Below are positions 24,601 to 35,600 of a stretch of DNA of 53,922 bases, piece after piece. Source of the stretch: Trebouxia sp. TZW2008. Taxonomy: Eukaryota > Chlorophyta > Trebouxiophyceae > Trebouxiales > Trebouxiaceae. The notes under the pieces were generated by a model. That model saw only the letters and a program-made list of their open reading frames with translations, was not told the origin of the DNA and did no database searches. The translations under genes and the position numbers were made by a program. Position 1 is the first letter of the stretch; each line of letters starts with the position of its first letter. The stretch is from the NCBI GenBank assembly GCA_002118135.1, contig BDIU01000461.1:1-53922 (forward strand), given 5' to 3'.

Positions 24601-25943
24601 TGGGGCTTTGCCGTGAGCCACTTTGTTCTGTCAGCATTGTGTGCAAAAGCTGAACAACCTGCTGATGTTGTGAGAGTGAGTGAGTGAGCGAGCGAGTGAG
24701 TGAGTGAGTAAACGTGAGAGTGAGTGCTTGAGAGGACCGCACTTGCAGACTCTATAGACATTGCTGAAAGCTGTTGCTTGCAGCTAGGCTTTGTCTACAT
24801 CTGCCGCGGAGGCCCGCTGTGAGTTGCGCTGCAGAGCTTATTTGGATGCCTGCAGCACATTCTTGCATGCAAGTCATATGCATAGCATCCAAGGGTTTCC
24901 GCTAGGGTTACAGCTCAACCATAATTGTGTCTGCTTCAGGTGGCAGGCAGCAGCAGACAGTCAGGAGCAGGAGGTGACAGGCAGCAGCACAGCTGCACCT
25001 CTCCGACTCAAGGTATAGATTCAGCTTTTCCCTGCCTATTATTTTGACAAAATTTTCTTCCTGCAAGCTTGTCCTTGAACCATTTTCCTGTTGCTCACAA
25101 AAGGAATTTGCTCACAGGCATGTGGTATCATTACAATTGTTGTTTTGCATCTGCACACTCTGCTGAAGATCAATTTGTGCCTGCCTGTCTGTCTGTCTGT
25201 CTATCTGATGCTGTGAGTGAAATGCAGTGAGCCGAGCAGGGGCAGGTGGGGAGGCCCTGGTGGGTAGGAGGGTAGCCAAGCGCTTTGGCAGCCATGCAAC
25301 CCTCTTCCGTGGCAAGATAGGCTATTACGCCCCTCGCCTTTGCCCCTTAGCGTGAGTCCTACTAATACTCAATTACAGAAACAATCGGGAAGAGCCAAAG
25401 CTCAAAGCTAATCAATATTGACTAAATGATTTTGTGTTGAAGTCAGTGCACAGTTAAGTGGCAAGGTTGGCTTGTTTGCTCTCGGCATGCAACCCTGGAG
25501 TGAATTGAGTTGGTACCCTTGCATGCCTTGCAAACCTGTGTGCAACCCCGCCTTATTCTGCAGTGACCATTCAGAAGCCCATTCAAGTCATGTTCACAGA
25601 CATCTCAAAGGCAAACCGTTTTGCAGTGACTGTGATCAGCAGGTGCATAAACAGAGAAAGCATCCTGAGGGATCATTTTGGCATGTGTGCAAATTGCATA
25701 GCTAAGTTTCGTGGCACCTACAATGGCTGCTGCTGCTGATTTGAGTTCAGCTGCTTGCTCAGGTCATCTGCTCAATAGTTTGCACAAACTATTGCCCTTG
25801 TCTTGCGTATTTGCAGTCATGATATAGCTGATCACATGAAGCAAAAGTTTTAGGTTTCTGTTTGCAGGCCGTTTCATATCCAGTATGAGGATGGAGACAC
25901 AGAAGACCTCAACAGGGAGCAGGTTGAGGCTATCCTTGTCTAA
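15700..25943 (+). CDS. Large AT-hook protein with C-terminal Tudor-like domain (5' end unresolved)
   Basis: Twelve exons join in phase: 15700-17232, 17734-17861, 18333-19583, 20100-20945, 21677-22139, 22537-22626, 23137-23261, 23548-23660, 24022-24424, 24940-25012, 25246-25351 and 25868-25943 (TAA), over 1,730 residues. AT-hooks are plain: KRKPGRPRK, KRGRPSKHAK, KKRGRPYK, KKRRGRPPK, KKKRGRPPR, IKRGRPTN. Between them are Ala-rich, probably disordered tracts and a KKQSNG repeat region. The C-terminus has LVGRRVAKRFGSH, LFRGKI and then FHIQYEDGDTEDLNREQVE. This matches Tudor-like domains of plant chromatin proteins (PTM/DIR17 type). A chromatin role binding AT-rich DNA is likely. The first intron here appears to use a GC donor. 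Start codon not found. Confidence 0.72.
17485..17861 (+). repeat. AT-hook exon tandem array (two dead copies, one live)
   Basis: Three copies of an exon beginning GCAAG(A/T)AGC follow TGCAG acceptors at 17485, 17616 and 17734. The last encodes KKRGRPYKN and stays open. The first hits a stop soon after GRPY; the second has a TAG at the second full codon. Spacing is 131 and 118 bp. Confidence 0.85.
18174..18420 (+). repeat. Second AT-hook exon duplicate pair
   Basis: The exon start at 18333 (AEITAPPVKKRRGRPPK) has a diverged copy 159 bp upstream at 18174. The copy shares CTGCTCAGGCGGAGATA but its AT-hook core has changed to a non-hook sequence. It lies in the intron. Confidence 0.8.
20200..20800 (+). 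repeat. KKQSNG coding repeat
   Basis: The exon 20100-20945 encodes about ten dispersed copies of K-K/R-Q/E-S-N/D-G, several followed by (M/V/L)SP(D/E)(R/K). The spacing is irregular, about 10-35 residues. It is basic and Ser-rich, so probably disordered. Function unknown. Confidence 0.8.
20877..21310 (+). repeat. Four copies of the 3' end of an exon
   Basis: The last 70 bp of the exon ending at 20945 (encoding GLHRTAHPAKD) recurs near 20999-21070, 21136-21210 and, in part, 21272-21310. The intron copies follow TTTAGGCAGGG and keep recognisable CAG/GT ends. None fits the phase-0 junction used by the flanking exons. Confidence 0.8.
21458..21740 (+). repeat. Duplicated exon start
   Basis: Sequence after the TTGCAG acceptor at 21458 repeats the start of the exon at 21677 (GCAAGGATGGCC then CTGCTGATCAGCTGCA). 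Spacing is 219 bp. The upstream copy soon loses similarity. A smaller duplicate of CAGCATGCTTTGGA near 22089 and 22226 lies at the other end of this exon. Confidence 0.7.
22812..22986. mobile_element. Diverged MITE copy
   Basis: About 175 bp with the same internal GTAAGGACA repeats and the same GTATCCAATCACTGCA core as the element at 35213-35386. The terminal repeats are eroded. It lies in an intron of the AT-hook gene. Confidence 0.65.
23008..23261 (+). repeat. Third AT-hook exon duplicate pair
   Basis: The exon at 23137 (KRGRPTNLARQAA) has a copy 129 bp upstream at 23008. In the copy the hook reads KRGAPINLARQAA, so the GRP core is lost, and a TAG follows. The acceptor of the dead copy is also degraded (ATAG). 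Confidence 0.85.
23907..24075 (+). repeat. Duplicated exon start in the AT-hook gene
   Basis: GAAGCCAAGCG(A/C)CA(G/A)GCTGCAGC occurs after TATGCAG at both 23907 and 24022, spacing 115 bp. The downstream copy is the one that stays in phase with the neighbouring exons. Confidence 0.8.
24672..24722. repeat. GTGA/GCGA microsatellite
   Basis: A run of GAGT/GAGC tetranucleotides lies in an intron of the AT-hook gene. A shorter CTGT run lies near 25185-25205. Confidence 0.85.
25472..25705 (+). other. Possible alternative Cys/His-rich exon inside the last intron
   Basis: An open frame here contains FCSDCDQQVHKQRKHPEG preceded by several His residues, loosely like the second half of a B-box zinc finger. 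A TTCTGCAG acceptor inside it fits the phase of the preceding Tudor exon; the TAA at the end would then replace the normal C-terminus. It could be an alternative terminal exon or chance. Confidence 0.3.
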
Positions 25944-26686
25944 TGACCAAAAAAATTCATGGTCATCAGGCTCTAGTGGTGACGCCTAATGGCAAAGACT
26001 GCTCTGATTTATTGTTTCTGGATATCAGCATTTTAGTGTCAGTGACTTATTCATTGCTCTGCAGCTATAAAGAGTGTGCAGCATAGCCGACAATGTTGTG
26101 CTGCCAAATTTATACTGATCAGAAGCCCATGTGATACTGCTTAGCTAAGTTTATTCGTTCTGTGTTTGTAGCCTGTGATCGACTATGTTTTTGCCAAATT
26201 GAACGTGCATGCAGTAACGCAATGGTGCAAGTGAAGTGATCATGTGTCAGTTAGCCACAGCATCATTCGATATGCTGTCGTCACTGCTACCTATAGGCAG
26301 TCCAGCATGCACACGCGGTCAGGTCTTGTGAACATGGGGGTGTCAGCAATAACAGCTGCCGAACCTGTGATCGCTTCGCATGACTTAGTCAAGCTGACTA
26401 TGCCAATCATTCAATTAGCTTTGCCTTGCATTTGTGCATCTTGCGTAACCATCATGAAAGTGACACTGAAGGCTGTAGTGTTAGGGTTTGACAGAGTCAT
26501 CTGATGCAGCACACAGGGCTGACGCAACACAGCCAGCAGTCAAGCTTGCAACAAACAACATGATCCAGTCTCACTAATCACTAAAACCCACCAAGAAACA
26601 ATGATACAACATCCAACACCCAATAAACTAGACATTTGCATCCATCTGCGTGCCAGACAAGCAGTGCCTGACCTCAACTCAAGAAC
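25944..26686. other. Convergent 3' region
   Basis: Intergenic region between the 3' ends of the AT-hook gene and the TMEM62-like gene. Open frames here are short and unlike protein. Nothing else seen. Confidence 0.5.
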
Positions 26687-29600
26687 TCACTGCTGCTTGT
26701 TATGCTGTGCATGTCTCACTGACAAGCCTGTCCTTGCATAACGTAGCCAGACGAGCTGGCATACAACTACAGGTATACACCACACCATGACAGGATTCAA
26801 TATGACACAACTGAGTCCATATGCATTGCGCAGCCTGTACAGTGTCTGGCCATGAAATGCCAGCAGCAGCCCAAGCGCAATCAACTGTGTTATTGTAAAG
26901 CCAACTTTCTGTTGCCCATGTCCTGATGACGCTGGTCTCAAGCTTCGACCTCTGGTCCTACACAAGCACAGCAAACTGTCAGTGTTTGCACAATCCTGGC
27001 ATCAGTTTGTGGCAACAGCGTTGCCTCATCAGGGGAGGTTTTGAGTTGAGTCGCAGACACTCCAACATGATCAACCAGGATCTCAGCACCACTCAACATG
27101 CAGCAGTCAACAACAATCGGTACTTACCAGTCAGACACCACCCCAGCCAGCCAAAGCGTGCCTGGCAGCATGGTGAAGAACGTGAATCTGTTGGCCAGTA
27201 TCAGTGTGTCGGCACAAGGCAGCCATCGCCAGGAAGTCTCTGCATTTGGGGATAGCAGAACGCCTTGGGATAGGTAGAACCCCAGGGGTTGACTAGACAG
27301 CAGACGAGCTGCAAACCAAGGCCCAAATGGCACGTATACACTGTATAACACCTGCATGGCATAGCACATCTCGTTCAGGAGCAAGGATTATGACAAGATC
27401 AAATTGCCTGCAGACAGTGCCATGAATTCTCTGCATTTGGGGACATCAGAAGTGCTTGGGATAGGTAGAATCCCAGTGATTGACTATACGGCAGGCGAGC
27501 TGAAAACAAGGGCCCAAATGGCACATACACGCTGTATAATACCTGCATTGCAACAGACATGTTGAATGCCCAAGCAGTCACATGCTTATCAATCTTCAGT
27601 GTTGTAATGGGTGGCTTGAAATGCCTGCAACACACTTTGTAGGAAGGACAGGCAGAATTCCAGAGGCTGGCCTGAGAGCAAACAAGCTGCAAATCAGGGC
27701 CCAACGGGCACGTACACACTGTACAGAACCTGCATCACAAAAATGCAAGGTCACCAACAGCTCAAATTGTCTGTCATACCCATTGGGGACAGCAGAACTC
27801 CTTGAGATGGGTAGAATCCCAATGGTTGACTAGACAGCAAGCGAGCTGCAAACCAGGGTCCAAAGGGAACATACAAGCTATACAAAATGTGCATTTCATC
27901 ACACAGAATGAGTGACCTACATTGGCTGCTGAATGCATGGTGTGCAGGCCACACCACATGCTAGGATTACACTGCAGAGCAGACGAGCTGCAAAGCAGGG
28001 CCTAAACGGCACGTACAGTAAATTCTCTCCTTAAGGACACTCGATGTAAGGACAATCTTGATGTAAGGACAAACTTCTTGGTAACCAAAGCAGTCGTTAC
28101 ATAGAGAGTTTACTGTACAAGCTGTACAACACCTGCGTGGGGAGGCAACTAAGGATCACGCAGTTGTGGATTAAACCTAGGATACAATGCCAGCACCAGC
28201 TTGTTTTCTCTGCAGGACATTTTGCACACAGGACATGCAAGATTGAAGGCACTGAAAGGTGTCCACATGCAACGTCAAACTCAGTTATGACCACGCATTC
28301 TGTTCTGCTGGGATCCATCAAGCTATGTGCTGTGCAAATTTACTGGAGATTACAACAAAAGGCAGAGTCAACAGCAGCAATGGCATAGGTGCAGTTGCAT
28401 GCAAGTTCATGGACCATGTGTTCACAAGGCGTAACATTGAACTTTGCAATGTTGCATGAAGATGACTCACCAGTGGCCACCAGATCTGCATAACTGCAGC
28501 TAAATCACACAGCACAGTTGGTGCCCATGTGACAAAAGCTAGTGCACCGCCGTTTTAAAAGAGTGCAATGCTACTGTGCCATGCAACATGAAATCAACGC
28601 ACCAGTGGCCACCATATTGGATGGATTGCTGCCATGTCGCATAGCACAGTTGGCGCCCATGTGACAAGTGACAGCGCACTAGACTGCCCATTCCAAATGA
28701 GTGCAATGCTACTGTGCAATGCAGCATGCAAAAACCTCACCAGTGGCCACCATATTTGAGGGACTGCAGCCATATCACACAGCACAGTCGGTGCCCATGT
28801 GACAAGTGCTAGTGCACCACCCTGTCCATTCACTTCTTTTCCCCTTGTGCTGCTGGCTGCCTGCTGTTGCGGCTGATGTTGTTCCTGTGCAGGCAACAGG
28901 GTTGCCAGGCTGTTTGCAGCAGCCGCCATGTGATTGCTGTGGGGAGGGCTATTGATAGCAGGACCTGTGTAACTGCCCATCAGAGGGCTGTTGGCAGCCG
29001 GGCTATTTCTAGCAGCCCCCATGTGACCAACTTCAAGAGGACTGTTGGCAACAGCCCCTGTATGACTGTCCACTGAAAGTCTGTTGGCAGCAGGGGCCCT
29101 ATGACTGACCTCCAAAGGGCCATTGGCAGCAGGGCTGTTGGCAAGAGGGGCCCTGTGGCTTGTGCTGTGTATGCTGTGGGGATCATCTGGTGTGATGAAC
29201 TTTCTGAGGGCTTTTGGCAGCAGCAGCATGCACACCAGGTGCACAAAGCACTGTATCATGAACAGCCTGCAGCAACACTGCAAAATGATTTTGACTGAAT
29301 GGGGCATACCTGCTGCAAAATACTTTTGACGAGATGGCAGCACAGCACAGAGCAAGACCCAGTTTCTTCTTGACAGGTCTGGTCTGACGAGAAAGTATGT
29401 CTGGGACTTGCCTAGTTGTCCAACGTAGCATTGCAGTGATGACAAAGCTTAGTGTTCATACACATGTGAGCATGGCGTATGCGTTGAGGGTACAGGTCCA
29501 GTCCAGCCACAGCAGAATATCCTCCAAGCAAGTCACTCCCAGCAATAAGCACTGATCAAGAAAACATGCTGAAATCAGTGCTAACACCAGACTACAAACA

Positions 29601-32600
29601 ATCTTACTTATAGCAGCATGTACAAATAGACTGCTGACCCACATTTGGTTCTGGCTCAATGTCTTACTTATTGAAGGTGCGTGTCCAGTCCAGCCATAGC
29701 ATGAAATTCTCCAGGCGGGTGACTCCCAAGGGCAAATGCTTCTTTGGAGTTACAAGCTGGCTTGTGCCCGTCTTGGCAGATTTGAGCGCGACCTGCCGCA
29801 TCTCAGACCGGGATTGCTGCCCATCTGCTTCACTCACAACCACCTGCAAGTCAGCACAAGGGACTTCTAACAGCTGACAGGTTGCTTCACAAAGAGCCTG
29901 AAGGCAGGTGTCTGGCTTGTCAAACTTCAGCGCAACCTGCTGCACCTCTGAAACGGACAGCTGACCGTCTGCTTCACTCACGGCGACCTGGAAGGCACCA
30001 AGAGGGATTGCTGAGCCTTTGCTTCACAGTGAGACAGAAGGTAGGTGTCTGGCTGGTCAAATTTCAGTGCGATCTGCTGCACCTCTGAAACGGACATCTG
30101 ACCGTCTGCTTCACTCTCAGCAACCTGCAAAGCATTGGCTGGGACTGCTGATCACTTGTAGTAAGACGGTGAGCTCATTTCAGCTCTGGCCATCTTGTTT
30201 CAAGCAGAACTGAAGGTAGCCTGTTGAAGTCAGAGAAGCCACCTTTTGTGGAGTCATTAGTTTGCCGTGCTTGTCTTGGCAGATTTGCGCGCGACATGCC
30301 ACACCTTAGATCAGGACATCTGACCATCTGCCTCGCTCACAATAACCTGCAAGACACGGAAGAAAATGCGGATTATGAGTTCAATTCCTAACAGTTTGCC
30401 AGGTGAGAGCAAGATCAGACAGCAAATGTGTGTCTTGGCAGACTTGAGTGCAACCTGCTGCACTTCAGAATGAGACTTTGCCTAGCTGGCTTGCTCACTA
30501 CGACCTGCAAGGCAGGAGGGAGCTGATTGTGTTGCTAAAGTTGAGGCTGCTGACCAGTTGTCTCACTTGCCCCAACCTACAAAACAACTCGTTTGACAAA
30601 ATGCAGGCAACCTTTGACTTCAGGATCCACAGCTGACTTCAGCATTCATGGGGCAGCGTACAATTGGGCGTTGCCAACAAAGAGGACAAAAGCAGACCCT
30701 TTCAGAGCCAGATAGTCTGAAGAAATTCCAATCATTCAGAACTTAGGATACCTGCAGCATTTTGAATTTACAACATCATACCTGCAGCATGATGATGTGG
30801 GTGCCAGCTGCGGGCTTTGGGGGGCCACATCTGAGTTTAGCGTTCCATGGGGCAAAATGCAATGGGGCATTGCACAGGACACAGGCAGACCCTTTCACAA
30901 GAGCTTTTTAGGGTTTTCAAGGTCGAGCCCTATACCCATACCTGCAGCATGATGACATGGGTGCCAGCTGCGGGCTTTGGGGGGCCACAGCTGACTTTAG
31001 CGTTCCATGGGGCAGCATACAGTGGGGCAGGGCCTTCCTGCCGCTTCATGCTGATACTGCCCTCCAGCTTGGCTTCCTCACACCTCCACTGCACCTCTAC
31101 CTACATTCAAATGTGCAAAGATGACGAACAGCGGAGCAACGAGCAGACAGACACAGACAAACACCAAGCTAAATGCATTGATGGGCTGCTTTGGTGTTGT
31201 GTCCGTCTAATGTCCTGTCCATTCAAGATTCAGCTGGTGTGTTGGTGACTGATCTGACTATCTACTTGCAAACATTAGCTCAGCGCAACTAAGCTGATCA
31301 TGCCACAAATGAAAAATTTTGGGATGCAGTGCTAACAAATAACCGTCCGTGATGCAAGGCTCAAGTCTGCTAGAGGAAAGACTTTCCACGCATGAATAGA
31401 TCTCAACAGCAGCATTATGTGGGATTGGTCCTACAGGCACAGGCCAAAAGGGAAGGTTCCCACTAGGAAAAGGGAAACTCACAAAAGCATTTTCACGCTC
31501 CAACAAAACACTTCAAACAAAGGTTTTGTTTTTCTTGCTTATTACTTTGTCAGCCAAAAGATTGGCAGGCCTGACCTTGGCAATCTCTGCCTCAAATGTG
31601 ATGGGGAATACTAGCGCTTGCATTTGATCAGCAGTACTGGGAGAGCTCGAACTCTCAAAATTTCTGACATTATTCTTGACAACAATAGGAAGCAGTTCTG
31701 AGCCTCTTTGGGGTCATTTTCATGTAATCTATCAAGAACTCGCAGGCCTGACCTTGGCAATCTCTGTCTCAGATGTGATGGGGAACACCAGCGCTCTGAC
31801 TTGCTCAAATACAGTGGGAGGGCTGTTGCCTGAGGGAGCCCTGGTCAAAGGGCTGTACCGAGCATCTGGAGGGCTGGTCAACGCCACAATGAAGCGGCTG
31901 GCAGCCACATCTGCATCAATGCCTGTTGCAAGCAGAGACAATATGTGAATCAATATCATCGCACACAGTCGTGGCATTTGTCGTAGAGAGCACCTGATGG
32001 ATTGAAATCGGAGGTTGTGACATTCACGACCTGTGGGACACATTGTGAGTTCAAGTCTTCCCGTACAGTCACGGCATTTGTCATAGAGAGCAGCTGACGG
32101 ATTCGGAAGGTCGCCACATTCAAAAGTATTGGGAGGGCTCATGCTCTGGTCAAAGGGCTGTACCCATCATCTGGAAGGCTGGTCAACGTCATATTGAAAC
32201 TGCTGACAGCAACACCTGCATTGATACCTATTGCAAGCAGAGACACATTATGAATGGCCACTGACACAGACAGCTGTCCAATTTCTTGTAGACATTGACT
32301 AGGGGAGTTGACAAACAGTCATGACATGCAAAGGTACTGAGAGGGCTTTTGCAAGCATGAGGAGGGCTGGTCAACGCCCCCATGAAACTCATCAAGCATC
32401 AAGCTGTTGATTGATGAATTAGGGTTCTGACCATGAGATCGGGTCAGACCAGACCAGACCAGATGAGACCAAGACAAGACAGTTTGTGTGTGGTGGTGTT
32501 GACTGCTTACCACTGACAGTAAAGTTTTGCGGTGGGATGGGGTTCAGGGGGGCGACCACTCCTTTGGTCACAGGCTTCCCAGGAGTGTTGAACATCAAGT

Positions 32601-35600
32601 CTGTGAAAGACAAGGTGCCATTGTCTATGGTCAAGAGTCTGAATCGTCTGTCATCCTTCCAGGCTGCAGTCTCCATCTCTAAAAGTCTGCCTGCAATTGA
32701 CTGCATAGTTTTTGCACAGCAATAGGATCTGACATGTCTTCACAAAAGTTAGGCCAACTGGACATCAGGTCTGTGAAAGATAAGGTGCCATTGTGAACAG
32801 TCAGGAGTCTGCATTGTGTGTCATCCTTTCCAAGCTGCAGTTTCCATCTCTAACAGTCTGCCTGCACTTGAGTGGGTATCTTGTCAAGTGGCACGCTAGA
32901 TTGCTGCTGCAGCCACACAAACTGCTGCTGCTGCAAAACATGGTGCTTGCCCGCTTGTGCAAAGCCAATGGTTGTTGCACACACAGGCCTAAATCACAAC
33001 AGCCAGAATCAATGGTACAATTTGACTTCAAGCAAGACATGGCAAATGCAACCCTGTCAAGAATTGTTGTGACCACGACATGAAAGCAGGCTCAGATCGC
33101 AACAGCATACTCTCCGGGTGCGTATACATGGTGCATTTTGTGCAAGCATTACCTGGATATTGTTGCAAAGGAACATGGCAAGCACAAAACAAACAAGTCA
33201 TGTAGTCAGGAAGTCATCAGATGCATGCGAGCAATGCCCCAGCAAAGTCTGAAAGAAACATGACAATCACAAAATGAGTGAGTCATTCAGTGCAAGCAAT
33301 GCCCCAGCAAGGATTGATCCAAACATGGCAATCACAACATGAGTGAGTCATGCGGTCAGGGACTCACAGCCGCATGTGAACAGTGCATTCTGTACAAGCG
33401 CTGCCCAAATACAGCTCCAAAGGAACATGGCAGTCACAGTGACTCAGGCATGAAGTAGAGGACAGAATCTCAGATCACAACAGCAAACTCACCAGGTGCG
33501 TATGAGCGGTGCATTTTGTGCAAGCGTTGCCCAAATACAGAGTGCAGGTGGCCATTCACATGGGCCTGTACGCCATGCTGACTCAGCTTGCCGTAGATAG
33601 TCAGCGGGCTGGCTCTGTCAATTTGGCGCCAAAAGGGAATCTCAGGGTGCAGAATTGTGCTGAGAGGGTGGTGGCCGTAGGCCAGAAAGACAGGGCTGCA
33701 GCCCTCTGCCCTGACACGCAAACACACTCATGAAAGACACACACACACACACACTCACGAATGACATGCACACACATGCACAAGCAGCTTAACGCGCAAA
33801 CACACTCTTCAGCGACTGACTGCTAGAAATGTCAAGGTGCAGAAAAGTGCTGAGAGGGTGATGTTCACAGGCCAGATAGACAGGGCTGCAGCCCTCTGCC
33901 CTGACATGCACACACACTCATGAGCAGCTTGACAGGCATTGGCAGTGGTTGGCCAGGGCCATCAAACCAAACTTGATAGGCTGACAGCCAATGCTCATGA
34001 ATGTGTGACAAAGATAGCATGCATGTGAAGCAGACACAGGAAGCTGACAGGCATGACTGATCACCTGTAATTTGTTTCAGCAGCATTCAGGACTGTGTCC
34101 AGCTCCTGTAGCAATGCTGGCCCACAGAGTCCTGCAAAGTTGGTGGGACCCCTGAGGCCTGGTTGGGGGCTAACATCCAACCCCACTAACACAGCTGCTG
34201 CGCATAGGCCTGCACGTTCCTACAAGCCACACATGTTGACCATACATTCTGGGTTTCGAGGGAAAAACATCCCATGTGGGACCTCAGATTCATAGCACAA
34301 ACGTCAGCTCGCTACATGAAAGACACATCTGCGCCAGTTTGTTGCTAGTGTGCATGGTTGACCATATATCAGCTGCATAAGTAGTGCACAACAACTTGAC
34401 ATGGATCCGTTTTGCAGCGTTTTAGACAATGCAGCTGACAACATAATGAGCTGAACAGCTGTGCTGCACAACAGCTCTGAACAAAGGAGACGAACCATAC
34501 AAGCTGGCAATGAAATACCTCGTCATGCTGTGCATACAGTGGGAAAGCTGTGACACGGCTTGAGCTGTTGCGCCTGCCTTGTGCAGCGTACTGGCCGAAC
34601 CAATCAAGGTTCCTGCAAAACGAGAAGTGTGTTTGCTGATGGCCCAACAACAGCTGTGCTAGCCTTAAAACAGCAGTTGTGTCTATTGTGCTTCAGCACG
34701 CAAGGCAGGGGCAAAGAGTATGATGTGGGCATGGTGCATCACTGCTGCCATAATAGCAACACAAGCACAGCAAGCTAAGAAAACAAGCCTATACAATATG
34801 ACAAGATCTATTTGGAAACGACCTTTTTCAGAGGTCGAGAACAAAAAAAGCTTTAATATTCCACAAACAGTATGGTCCCGCCGATCTTTGATACTACCAA
34901 GAAACATTGACCCTGCTGAGCGTCTTCAAGAAGGGTTAGTTGAGTCCATGCTCAGACTGCATAATAACACTATTGGGCAGTGCTGGAAATGCTTGCTTTG
35001 CATATTTGTGCTTGCCAAGGCACTGTAAAATACACCTATTTTGTGTGCTGCACATGGGTGGCATTCTACGTAATGTGGAATAGAGGTTGCCACACCTGTC
35101 AGGCACATCAAATGCATCATGGTTGCCCCTCACATCTCGCATGGCTTCTTCAGGCAACCCGGCCTTGTCTTTGAAATCCTCAATGACAGCTCGATACATC
35201 TGCAGCACAGTGCAGTAAACTCTCTTTGTAAGGACACTCGATGTAAGGACAATCTTGATGTAAGGACAACGCCTTTGGTAACCAATCACTGCATACTGAC
35301 TGCAATGGTCCCTCTGAGTAAGGACAATTTGGTGTAAGGACAAGTTTCTTGGTAACCAAAGCATTCATTACAAACAGAGTTTACTGTACTTGGCTTGACT
35401 AGCTGGCTACGTTGTGTGCGCATGAGTGGCGCATTTGCTCATAACCCAACCACTTCTTTGATATGTTTGCCTCACAGCGCTTGGCTTGCTGTGTCTACCC
35501 ATGCAGCCTTGCTGCCAAAGTTGCGTATACTCAAACTGAAATTGTCATATATTCAAGTATCTGCCAATACATCTGTGCTGATAAGTGTCCAAGTTCTGGT

